Source: Isochrysis galbana (lineage: Eukaryota > Haptophyta > Isochrysidales > Isochrysidaceae). From it: 64,000 nucleotides of DNA. This document shows positions 20,984 to 30,630 of the stretch, one piece after another. Each line of letters starts with the position of its first letter. The stretch's first letter is position 1. The notes under the pieces were generated by a model, which worked only from the letters and a program-made list of their open reading frames with translations, did no database searches and was not told the DNA's origin. The stretch spans positions 9,114,989 to 9,178,988 of the forward strand of contig CM030931.1 of the NCBI GenBank assembly GCA_018136815.1, read 5' to 3'. A program made the position numbers and the translations under genes.

Positions 20984-23900
20984 ATGCCATCCAAGTGGCC
21001 GCGCCGTCGCCAGACAGGGAGGGAGAAGAATGCAGACTCGCTACGGCTGCCCGCACAGCTGCAGGACGAGCTGATGCAGGCGGGTGGCGGCGACCGAAGC
21101 CTCAACCGGCGGAGAGACCCCGCGGCCTCGAGGAAGGAGCGGAGGAAGAAGGAGCGCAAGCAGCGCCGGTTGGGCCAAGCGAGGCATTGGCAACCGCAGC
21201 ATCAACCGACGCTGCCGCCGCAGCGGCCTCAGCAGACGCAGCGCGCCCCGCCGCCGGCCATGGATGGTGCCGGCAAGCGCGGCTCGTTCGCCTCGCACCA
21301 TGCCAGCCTTGAGCGCCCCACCAAGAAGAAGTTCAAGACGGAAGGCGGCGAGAACGGTGACAGAACAGGCTCGAGCAGCTCTCGTGGCACGGAAGCCAAT
21401 AGGCACGGGCGCTCGACCATTGCAAAGGACAGCGCCGCCTCGAAGCCTCCAAGGAAACGGCCGGCCTTCGACGACGACTTGGATGCGCATGATGAGCACA
21501 TTGCCATGCTCGAGAGGCGCCTCGGGCTTAGGAAGGGTAGCAACAAGGATGGTAAGGATGCCCGTGCGGAGAAGCGGCTGCGACAGGAGCTTGAGGCTGA
21601 CGGCCTTGGTTTCGTCGATCGCATCGACTCCATCACTTCTACCAGGAAGCCGTCCGAGGAATCCGTTAGTGGGATTGAGAGCAGCAAGGCCTCTAAGAAC
21701 AGAGCACCATCTGCGGCTGCAAGCCCTGAACGGACGCATGGGAAGGGGGCAAGCAAACCGCCGACGAAGCGCAATGTGCCGGGATCGGCGCAGAAGTCCG
21801 ACTCAGACTCTGAGGGTGCCGATGAGGAGGAGGACGATGGGATGGGCGGCCTGTTCGAGTTTGGCGAGGAGAGTGATGATGGTCTCATGGATGGGGAGGA
21901 AGGGCAAGAGGAGGATGGGGAGGAGGGAGAGGAGAACAGCGCGGAGCCTTCGGATGCTGGTGCTTGCAGCTATTCTGAAGGTCCCGACACGGATGAGGCA
22001 GATTTCGACTCGGCCGATGGAGAGGAAGAGCCCGTGGAATCGGCTATGGCAGCTTCCAAAGCGGCACCCAAGCTGGTGGGCGGCCCTGCAGCCCCAGGGA
22101 AGTATGTGCCTCCGGCTCTACGTGGTGTGGCCAGTGCAGATGCGGCCCGCAGCCGGCAAATGCGCGGATTGCTTAATCGTTTGAGTGAGAACAACCTGCC
22201 GAGTGTTGTAGCGCAGCTCTCGGATATTGTGACTTCCGGGCGGCAACGAGTGATGATTGATGAATTAGTCAGTGCTGTGCTCGGCGCATGCATATCGAGC
22301 GAGCATATTCTCGCACCACTCGCCCTCACGAATGCAGCTACTATACGTGCTCTTTCCCTTGCAATTGGACCCCACGTGTGTGCGATATTTGTCGAAGCAC
22401 TCATCCTGCGCTTCGAAGATGACTATGCGCAAGGCAATGTATGCGCGTAGCGCTTGCGTCGCCACTCCGCCTCTAGACCGCCCACCGTCGCGTGGCGGGG
22501 CTCCGTCTTCCATGCACATCGCGATTGTTCAAGTTGGTGAGAGCCAGTCTTATGCTCAACCCGTCCTTACGCAATTTCCTTTACCTCTGTGCTGCAGGCG
22601 CAGGCGTGCTGTAACGCGATCCTTCTTCTCGCCCAGCTCTACAACTTCGGGGCCATCCATTGTACTCTCATATACGAATTAGTACGTCGCCTCATCGTCG
22701 CGGCGAATCAGGGGAATGATGCAGGGGATTCGTCGGGCGAGCTCGAATTGAATCTTCTGCTCAAGCTGCTGGGCGCTGTTGGCCCACAGCTCCGCTCTGA
22801 TGACCCTGCGGCTCTCGTCGAAATGATCAAGTTGTATCAGAGCGCTGCTAACAGTCAGGTGCACGCATGCTTTTCACACACTGCAGCGCACCGAACGCAT
22901 TCTATGGCAGCGTGCATGCGTCTCTCTCTTTGCCAATTCGCCCATGACGAATTGGCCATGGAGGACGAGGGTGTGCGCACTCATAGGTCCTTTACGGAAT
23001 TCTTCCTTATAACCAATACTGCTACACAGGAAGTGCCTGGAGGAGCCGAATCGATTGGGTCTTCTCGCAAGCGAGTCTTCTCACAGATGTTGACCGAGCT
23101 CAAAAATAACCGGCTGAAGATGTCGGCAACCGATAGCGGAGCACAAGATCGTTTGCGGAAGACGTTACGCAAGCTTGAGGCAAATAACAAGGTCCCGGCA
23201 CTTAAGGTGTGAAAACTGCAATCCTAAGCGCGCGGTGTATTCTCTCAATGTCTGTCGTGCAGCCCCCTCACAACGCTTGAAGCACTGAGCAAATGCATGC
23301 CTATTGTCATCTGCGGTCCTCACTTTGTTCGTGATGCCATCGAAATGTTGCTCATCACTCTTTTTCACGATGATGCCTAGGCCGGTTGGGATGAACTAGT
23401 GCACGCAGAGGAGCGAGGGCGCTGGTGGCTCGTGGGGTCGGCATGGGCCGGCCGCTCGAACGAGACGGCCATGTCCTCGAACGATGCTGACAAGTCTGCT
23501 TCAAACATATCCCGGGGATTGGGGTCCACAGCAAAAGCGGAAGCGCGCCTACTTTCACTCGCCGGCGAACAAAGGCTTAATACGGACGTCCGAAAAGCTG
23601 TTTTTGTGGCCATCATGGGCGCGGATGACTACATTCACGCCTTTGATCGCATCAACAAGCTCAAGCTCAAGAAGACCCAAAAGGCAGAAGTCGTTCGGGT
23701 GCTCATGCATTGCTGCAGCGCAGAGGCGACTTTCAACGCATTTTACGCGCTGCTCGCCGCACGCCTTTGCGGCTCGCACCGTGAGTACAAGTTCGCTCTC
23801 CATTTCGCAATGTGGGACGTCTTCAAGGAGCTTAATGCCGCGCCACTCAACAAGGTGGCCAACACGGCCAAATTGCTCGCAGTGCTGCTCAAGCGAGGCG

Positions 23901-24383
23901 CTCTGCCGGTCACCGTGCTTAAGGTTGTCCGATGGCACGATCTTGACCAACGTGAACAATTTTTCTGGCAGGTGTGCGAGGCTTCAACGAATGCACCCAG
24001 CGAGCCTCGTGCGCCAGTCGTGCGTTTCTCGTCGTGCGAGGCTTAGCGATAGCCTTCCTCTCGATCTGATTGCGCTACACTTCTCCCCAAGACGTACTCT
24101 TGGCGCGCCTCTTTCTTGCATGTGCACGGATCTCACCGCTTTCAACACTCCCGTCTTCATCTAGGTTGTATTCTGTGACATGTTAAGTGGTAGCACAGAG
24201 GAAATGACTCAGGCAATGATGCCTCTCGTCAACGGTGGCCCCACAGACTTGCGCGACGGCATTCTAGTATTCATCAAGCGAAATCTCGAACGCCTCGTCC
24301 ACCGAACTCGACAGGATCTAGCCGCAGCATTGGCCAATTTGGTGAGCATGCTAAATGGCGCAGTGGTAGGTGCTTTGGAATAA
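20984..24383 (+). CDS. NOM1/SGD1-like nucleolar MIF4G-MA3 protein
   Basis: Five exons, all in phase 0: 20984-22438, 22598-22858, 23030-23206, 23381-23971 and 24165-24383, about 900 residues. The N-terminal third is basic (SRKERRKKERKQ) with NLS-like KKKFK and PRKRP, then a very acidic stretch (EEEDDGMGG and later). The MIF4G domain starts at GKYVPPALRG and includes MRGLLNRLSENNLPSVVAQL, CCNAILLLAQLYNFGAIHCT and LLKLLGAVGPQLRSDDPAAL. A linker HAEERGRWWLVGSAWAG matches the family. The MA3 domain follows: EQRLNTDVRKAVFVAIMGAD, FNAFYALLAARLCGSHREY and LRDGILVFIKRNLE. NOM1/Sgd1 works in small ribosomal subunit biogenesis in the nucleolus, with an eIF4A-like helicase. Length is close to human NOM1 (860 aa). 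Confidence 0.95.
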
Positions 24384-25267
24384 TGTGCAAAATAATTTTG
24401 TCCACTTCCTAATTGATGGACGAAACATTCCGTGTGGCGGAGTGTGGCGGATGACTAGAGCAATCGCGGCCCAGCCACAGCCCGTGTGTTACCATCTAGC
24501 GTGTATTCGTTTGCCAGCGGTTACTCGAGCCCCTTGTTGGATTTAAAGCCGTCTCCCCACTTCGCTGGTGGGGCGGGGTCCAAGTTTGGAGTGGTTCCCT
24601 GGAGCCATTCTCCTAGTACCGGGGTGCCTAGGTATGACAGCTCCGCCTCGTGCCAAGATTCTTTCATTTTAGCGTAGTATACGCCCTCCGCGGGTTACGC
24701 GTAGCTCGGGTGTCGGTTTGTGCCCGTGTCTGTGGGTTGTTGCGGCCCGTTTATAGGGGGCGTGACGTCTTCAACTCGCGTTCCGTCAAAAGAGGGCCAG
24801 GTGCTATAGTTTTGTTTTCGCTTAGGAATTAAGGCTGTGAATATAGTAGCTTGGTACTATATTACCAAGGCTACCAACCCCGCACTGGAGCTACTACTAT
24901 GTAACATAGTAGCACTCGAGCACTACTACTATGTAACATAGTAGTAGTTTTGGCCTACTACCAGTACTAAGGGTAGTAGCGGCGGTCGGCGGAGCTTTGT
25001 CTCTGTCGTAGTCGTCCCAACCCCAGGTTGGGTCCGTTGGAGTCGTCGCTTGCTAAGGTCGTTTGCCTTCATTTGGTACCCCTCGTTTCCAAATACGCGA
25101 TGCGGGGCCACCACGAGGGAGTCCCAGTCCTAGGGGTGGGAGGGCGAGGGAGGGTGAAGGCGCGGGGGCGGCCCCAGTCTCGGCCGCGTCACAGGTACCC
25201 CTCCTCCTGCTCTCCCTCTTTGTCGACCCCACCTCTCCCTCCGCCCCCTCGACTCCGGAGCGGGCCG
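24384..25267. other. Interval with palindromic tracts, no gene recognised
   Basis: No conserved frame. A 63-residue plus-strand ORF at 24486-24677 is unassigned. At 24890-24948 there are two adjacent palindromes built on ctactatgt/acatagtag; the second is perfect with 13-bp arms (24922-24934 and 24936-24948) around a single A. Both could be ends of a small inverted-repeat element. Confidence 0.5.
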
Positions 25268-25414
25268 ATGGAGCTCTGCTCCGCGTCGGGCTGTTGCCGG
25301 GAGGGGCTGACGTGCGCCCCGGACGGGCGATGCCGCGGACCCTGCACGTCGGTGGAGGGGGAACTGTGCGGGATCAACGGCGGCGGCTGCTGCGGGACCA
25401 GCTTGATTTGCTGA
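25268..25414 (+). CDS. Small cysteine-rich ORF (possible exon of a secreted repeat protein)
   Basis: A 48-residue frame from ATG 25268 contains ten cysteines spaced C-x4-CC-x5-C-x5-C-x3-C-x7-C-x6-CC-x5-C. The CC-x5-C core occurs twice (CCREGLTC and CCGTSLIC), which suggests two copies of one small disulfide-rich module. No signal peptide is in frame immediately upstream, so it may be an internal exon. GC-rich sequence makes chance ORFs common here, but the regular Cys spacing is hard to explain otherwise. Function is not known. Confidence 0.35.
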   Translation: MELCSASGCCREGLTCAPDGRCRGPCTSVEGELCGINGGGCCGTSLIC

Positions 25415-25805
25415 GCAAGCGCTTAATAAGGGTAGGACGAGTATGCAGGCCAGGAGGTGTGGACGCGCGCCATGGCCGAGGGCGCCATCGAGGGCACCTG
25501 GCGGGACTACCTCGTGGACTCTCGCTTCGACGTGCGCTTCCGCTTCTCTCGCTTCGGCGCGCCCCGGGGATCCACCCCCCCGCGCGACGTCGCCGCGCTC
25601 CTTTTACGTATTATAAGCCGAGTACCCTCGCCTCAGCGTACGACTTCTGTGCAGTGTTGTTGGAGGGTGGAGGGGTTGGAAGCCGTAAAGGCCCCAAGAA
25701 TTGTTTGTTGTGTGAAGTGCCCGCCCACGAGGGGTGCATTGGTGGTAGGAGTTGCCACCATGGGGAGTCCTTGTTGGGCTGGCAAGCCAGTGGAGGCAGG
25801 CGGCA

Positions 25806-25860
25806 GAGCCAGGGGCTGGCTCTGCTGGTCTGCAGGGAACAGGGCTCTCCCTGTTCCCTG
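25806..25860. repeat. Pair of adjacent perfect hairpins
   Basis: First: cagagcca, loop ggggc, tggctctg. Second: cagggaacaggg (25833-25844), loop ctct, ccctgttccctg (25849-25860). Such tight GC hairpins also occur next to the dispersed repeat near 15.8 kb. Origin unknown. Confidence 0.8.
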
Positions 25861-26216
25861 TTTCTGGGCCTGTTGGGGAGGCGAGGGAGGGAGGATCATG
25901 TCGACGTCGCTGTCGGTCAGGGGGGGCGGCCTGTGAGCGCTTTGGCTCCGGCGGCTTGGGGCGGCCCCTGTGGGGCGTCGTGACGGCGGGGGGCTGGGGA
26001 TCAGGAGCGGTCGGCACGCGCTCCATCGCTCGAACTATAACAATAGGTTTGTAAAGGGGGGGGGGGTAAGGGTCGGAGATTAGTAGTGCCACTGTAACTC
26101 ATCATAATCCGTAGTCTATTTGCCTCAAACCTAGCACAAAAAGGTGGAAAGGCGGCGGGTTGGATTCAAGGCCACTTGTCCTAGTCAGTGGGTGAACTCG
26201 GAGAACACTTCCATTT

Positions 26217-27781
26217 TCACTCTATCTGGGTTGAAGGCGGCTGCCAGGTCAGCTTAGTTGGATCGCACCTGCGGGAAAGGAGCGCATTTGCGGCGTCAGA
26301 CACGATCGACTGCGCAAAAATGTGGAGACAAGCTTCGCGCTTGCTTTAGGTGATGTGGGCAACGTTATGGCGCTGTCCTGGATCACACCTCAAGCTCGCC
26401 CGCGAATTGGCCTTGAGATGCTCGTCAACTATCTTCGCCGAAACTGATATGACGTGTTGGCCCTTCCAGTACTTGATCAGGTTCAGCGACTGGAGCGTGG
26501 AGATGATGTCATCAGTCGTGATCGACGTCATCATGCTCATCTCAGCGACAGAGACATTGCCCCGATGCATGCTGAGGGTCTGGAGTAGCACTTGCGTCCA
26601 GTAGCTGCGAAAAGAGAGTAGCCCCAGGTCGGAGAGCGGTTTCTCGGGCGAACCCACCTTGCCCTCGCGCAGGGACAGCTGGTATGCCGTGTCGATGAGC
26701 AGTTTCGAGTAGCCCTTGCGCTGGTGCTGTGGGAGCACAAGGATGCACGCGATGTTGTTGTTCTCTACACTCGCCTTTTCCTTGCTGAAGTATCCGGCGA
26801 TTCGGTGGGCACCATCAGCACCAACTTCGCACAGGACGTAGAAAAGGAAAGGGTCGACGTCGTAGTAGAGGGTCTTGTGGTCAAGGAACAGCTTCGCGAG
26901 GAGACAGAGGCACTGACAGTAGACCTTCGCCTCGGAGCCATTGATCTCGAAGATGCTCAGCTCCTTGGGCTGCTCGAGGCCCGCGGCGATGCAATCTCGT
27001 TGGAGTTGAGGTGCGTCCATCCGATAGATCAGCTTGCCCGGCGGTTGGCGCGCCCGTTCGCGCTCGCAGTGTGCCACGTACGTCTTCCGTTTCTTCATAT
27101 ACTTGAGCGTGAACTCGCAAATATAGAGCTTACGCTGTTGCGCGAACTCGTCAGGGAACGGAGAGAAGTACCACGTGTCCACCTCGAATCTACCCATCTC
27201 GATGGTCTGTATATTCTTAATCTTCGTACTCTCTTCATGCTCCCTCTCCAGCTCCTCGTCGTGCGACGCCCCCGCTTGCAGCGCATTCATATCGTCGATC
27301 CGCCGCTTCATCTTGCGCGTGGCACGCCGGCTACCGAGCTCGCTCCCGTCGCGCACGCTGCCGCTCGCCGCGTCGTCGCGCACAATGCGGTCGGCGGTGA
27401 CCCACTCGTCCAGCCGGCGGTTGAGCCCGATGTAGTGCACNNNNNNNNNNNNNNNNNNNNNNNNNNNNNNNNNNNNNNNNNNNNNNNNNNNNNNNNNNNN
27501 NNNNNNNNNNNNNNNNNNNNNNNNNNNNNNNNNNNNNNNNGTAGTACCCCCACTCCTCAGCGTCGCCTGCTGTCCTCGAGGTGAGTCGCCGCTCGATGAT
27601 CTCGCACGGGTGCGGCTGGCCACCACGCACGCACGCGGCGCGCGCGCCAATCTCGAGCACCTGCGCATGGGCCCGGGCTGTGTGAGCAGCTGCCGCACGA
27701 AGGAGGGAAGGGTGAGTGGGATTCCTGCGCACGCCGAGCGGCTCACACCCCCGCAGACTCTGCGCGCGCCTCGTCCGGCAT
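26217..27781 (-). CDS. MYST-family histone acetyltransferase (Esa1/Tip60/HAM1 type), spans an assembly gap
   Basis: Predicted exons are 27781-27749, 27660-27541, [gap 27540-27441], 27440-26389 and 26268-26217. They total 418 residues if the gap is zero-length, close to yeast Esa1 (445). The chromobarrel reads CEIIERRL ... GYY, gap, VHYIGLNRRLDEWV. The MYST domain has FSPFPDEFAQQRKLYICEF, PPGKLIYR, LLAKLFLDHKTLYYDVDPF, the catalytic Cys in NNIACILVLPQHQRKGYSKL and the catalytic Glu in GSPEKPLSDLG. The zinc-finger ligands are degenerate: the second Cys is Thr and the fourth is Glu, as also happens in Esa1. The usual GYGK of the acetyl-CoA loop is GYSK. The last exon restores the family C-terminus CDPTKLTWQPP. 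It acetylates histone H4/H2A tails in NuA4-like complexes. Confidence 0.93.
27441..27540. other. Assembly gap (100 N) inside the MYST gene
   Basis: Exactly 100 N, the usual placeholder for unknown length. The codons on both sides join directly into the conserved chromobarrel phrase (GYY followed by VHYIGLNRR) with no missing residue, so the real gap is probably zero or the contigs overlap. Confidence 0.95.
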
Positions 27782-28312
27782 GGCGGCGCCGCAGGAGAGG
27801 CGCGGAGAGGGTACAAAAAACTAGAAGACCAGAAAGAGAACGGGATATTTTGTAGAGTTTAACCGTAACCCCCGTTCGTACCGCTGTCGGGTTCGGGACT
27901 TCTCTCTCGGCTTTCGCTCTGTCGCTGACGCTGGCGCCGCGCCTCCGGCAGGCCCCCGTCAGCGACTGAGCCCTCTCCTCGCGGAGAGCAGGCCGCGCAC
28001 GTCCCCTCCGCCGGTGCCCCACAAGAGGGTGCAACTCGAGGTTCCCTTTTTTTGTCACGCCCCTCCCAACTTTTTAGGTATATAATTTCTACTGACCCCT
28101 AACTTCGCCCCTAAGTCGGGAGTTGACCGCGCGCAAACAAACATAAACACGGGGACCCATCGTGGAAGACACGATCGCCCCGCCCTTGTTGAAGAATGCA
28201 ACCATGCCCGCTGCCCGAGTTGAAGAATGCAACCATGTGGGCGTCCGACTGCTGACGTCCGCCCTTGCACGCGCATGGGCAGCACGGCGGGTGGCGACGT
28301 CTTCAGAAGACT
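27782..28312. other. Interval between MYST and Cet1-like genes
   Basis: Contains the MYST promoter side. A 19-bp direct repeat, gttgaagaatgcaaccatg, occurs at 28188-28206 and 28219-28237. No gene recognised. Confidence 0.5.
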
Positions 28313-29245
28313 TTACACCGTTTCCACGCCGTTTGATTGAAAGGAAGAAGCAAGCAATTCCCCAGGAGTCTGCAGGATGCACTTCGCCCCAGTGACCGCC
28401 ACTCCACCTGCAAGCGTGTGAATGAGCTGCAGCATGCGTGTGATCATGGATTGCGAGATCGCGGCGTCGTCATAGCTCGCCAAGGAGGTGTGGTTGAGAA
28501 GATGGATGTCAACTGTGTAGAGCTCCCGATTCCCCGCTCGCTGGAGGCTCTCGGCCGCGCTCTTGGTTGGCGCGGACCACGACCGTGCAAAGTCGTACTT
28601 CCAGTCGCCCAAGAAGAGCTGCCGGGGGTGCGGGATGCAAAAGGCCGCGGTGGTGACCACCTCCTCCAACTCATGGGCGCTTACCGGATCGTCGCACATC
28701 AAGGACACCTTGAATGCGAGGCCATCTGGGCTGTCCGTGAAGAAGACAATTTCTCGATGGGTCCTTTGCACGCTGCGTTCGATGCTGAGCACGTGTGTGT
28801 CATCAAAAGTGGTGCGCGTGCGGACTAGTTGCGTGCCTGGTCGCCGCCAGAAGGCGTCGTGGCGGCTCAGGTGGACGGGTGCGTTGCCAAAGACTTCGAG
28901 GCAAAGCCGGTCATGCACGTTCCTGTCCACGTTGTCGACAAACTGGCCCTGGTGCATGATGCCGAGGCGCATCTCCAGTTTGGTGCACGGGCCCCCAGCC
29001 TCCCTGCTATCTACCAGGGGTGACCGGACGAAGCGGGGCCACCGCCGCGGCGACCGTGACCGCCCCTCAAGAACGAGCCACAGGGAGCCCTCCCTCCCTC
29101 CCTCTTCTCCTTCCAGCGACTCTTCTGGGCTTCCTGACCCTGCGCTCAGATGACCCGCCCGCCCGCCCCCGGGCTCTGCCGGGGTCTCTGCAGGGCCTGC
29201 TGGGACATCTTCACCTGCGTCTTCACCTGCGTCGGCGTGCGGCAT
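28313..29245 (-). CDS. Divergent Cet1-like (TTM-fold) protein, possible RNA 5'-triphosphatase
   Basis: A 310-residue frame. After a low-complexity N-terminus, the fold-like part (residues about 80-290) parallels yeast Cet1 in order. KLEMRLGIM corresponds to motif A, SIERSVQRTHREIVFFTDSP and FKVSLMCDDPV to the central strands, DWKYDFARSW to the later strand, and ELYTVDIHLLNHTSL to the C-terminal EVELEI strand. Cet1-type enzymes remove the gamma phosphate from nascent mRNA before capping. Here only one Glu of motif A is kept (Lys replaces the other), and the C-terminal strand has D-I-H in place of E-L-E, so metal binding may be weak or lost. The Mediator subunit Med18 has the same fold without activity and is an alternative. 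A copy of its 3' end lies in a transposon at 43.8 kb. Confidence 0.42.
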   Translation of the reverse strand: MPHADAGEDAGEDVPAGPAETPAEPGGGRAGHLSAGSGSPEESLEGEEGGREGSLWLVLEGRSRSPRRWPRFVRSPLVDSREAGGPCTKLEMRLGIMHQGQFVDNVDRNVHDRLCLEVFGNAPVHLSRHDAFWRRPGTQLVRTRTTFDDTHVLSIERSVQRTHREIVFFTDSPDGLAFKVSLMCDDPVSAHELEEVVTTAAFCIPHPRQLFLGDWKYDFARSWSAPTKSAAESLQRAGNRELYTVDIHLLNHTSLASYDDAAISQSMITRMLQLIHTLAGGVAVTGAKCILQTPGELLASSFQSNGVETV

Positions 29246-29296
29246 CGGCCAGCGGCTCAGTGCAGCCGCCGATATTCCCAGTTGTAATTATTTTTA

Positions 29297-29707
29297 TTGA
29301 AGCCCCCGCTGCGACCCTCGATCGCGCAGTACGCCGACACTCTCAACAACATCATGACCGTCGCATGGCGCGCCGCCCTCGATGCGACGCAAAGCGCTCA
29401 AAGAGAATCCGTGCAAAACGCTACCTTAAAGTCTCGCACTGGTGTTACTTTCCAACCCGGGGATAGGGTTTGTCGCCGCATTCCGGGGCACGCCAATAAG
29501 CTTCAATTCCTCTACTCCGGTCCCTACCGCGTGGATGCTAAGCTTTCCGACACGCGCTATCGCCTCCGCGACCTTGAAAACCGGAAGATCAAGGACGAAG
29601 TCCACATCTCGAACTTACGCCCGTATTTTACTCGGGTGGACGCGCTAGCCGCCGGTGCGCCTCCGCGGCTCGTTTCCGAAGAGGAAACGAGCTTCGCTCC
29701 GACATAG
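29297..29707 (+). pseudogene. Ty3/gypsy integrase C-terminal fragment
   Basis: The frame has the terminal integrase region of gypsy elements: TGVTFQPGDRVCRRIPGHA, KLQFLYSGPYRVDAKLSD, TRYRLRDLE and KDEVHISNLRPYF. The catalytic core, reverse transcriptase and gag are absent. A second fragment of the same domain, followed by a chromodomain, lies at 54811-55165. Confidence 0.85.
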
Positions 29708-30630
29708 TCAGAACACCGAGTGATATCGACACGGCGTGTGTGGTGTCTTCGTGTGTGGCTATCGTGCATAGTGTAGTGTGTAGTGTGTCGTAGTGCTAGT
29801 AAGAGGATAAGAGGATGAATGCTATCTATCTACCACCTATAGATAGATACTATCTACACTTCGATAACTTGGTGGTGCGCGCGGAGCGCGGCCGCTCCGA
29901 ACGCTCCTATGTCTCCAGCGCCCAACGCGAGGTCATCGGCTGGTGTTCGGAGTCCCTCCCACAAATGCCCATTATAATGGTACAATAACGGGCAATTTTG
30001 AGTTTCTCAGAGGGCCCAAACTCAGCACATTAACAGGTTTGCTTTTGGGCTGGGTGTAAACAGGTCAGATGTTGCCCATTACTGGGTATTAATGGTATTA
30101 ACTTGTTAACGGGCTTAACCCAGCCTTAGCCTTGGGGCTTGGGGTGAACCAAGTACCAAGTATATACTTAGATGAGAAAAAAGAGAGAAAATGCTCGACA
30201 ACCCAAGATCCTTAGGCGTCCACGCGAAGCTTTTGACCAAGAACGAGAGAACACATAAAATTATAACGATAAATGCCGAACGAAAGAGAAGTCTAACGAG
30301 CGAGTGTCGATTCGCGAATGCGATAGCCCTATACGACTCTGCGCTCTGCCTCTGCATGTGGCAACGTCGTCCTTGTCTGGAGTCACTGTGACGCCGTCAC
30401 TCACGAGCGCTAAACGCACGATGTCACCTTTGATCTACACAGTGCTGCTATCTACTCACGGACCACCGTACGGGTCGAACATGTAAAGTACAATACTGCA
30501 CACGTGATGACGCGATGACCGTCCGCCTCACGGACTACGGACTACACATATACTTTACTACAGTTAAGAGTGAGGCCGACCTCCCCCCCCCCTCCAACTT
30601 GGCGCTTGGCGCCCACCGCTTCGCGCCGCG
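29708..30630. other. Retroelement-derived interval upstream of the TMEM181-like gene
   Basis: No host gene seen. From about 29960 to 30130 the text is AT-rich with imperfect repeats of a 'taatgggtattaatgg' type. A block at 30175-30335 recurs at 52215-52355. Confidence 0.45.
30175..30335 (+). repeat. Dispersed repeat, copy 1 (LTR-like)
   Basis: Shares with 52215-52355, in direct orientation, words such as gcgaagcttttgacc, aattataacgataaat, gaagagaag-like text and gagtgtcgattcgcgaatgc. The block follows a gypsy fragment here and an LTR-element gag there, so it is probably part of an LTR. Confidence 0.65.

Noticed and set aside
21084..22184. 366-codon plus-strand ORF overlapping the NOM1-like gene
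   Set aside because: It is an out-of-frame reading of the first exon with biased Arg/Ser content; only the other frame has MIF4G motifs.
24486..24677. 63-residue ORF with protein-like text downstream of the NOM1-like gene
   Set aside because: No domain and no splice continuity was found. It could be a retroelement relic but is not supported.
26724..27584. 286-codon plus-strand ORF across the N gap
   Set aside because: It is antisense to the MYST exon and is joined through unknown bases.
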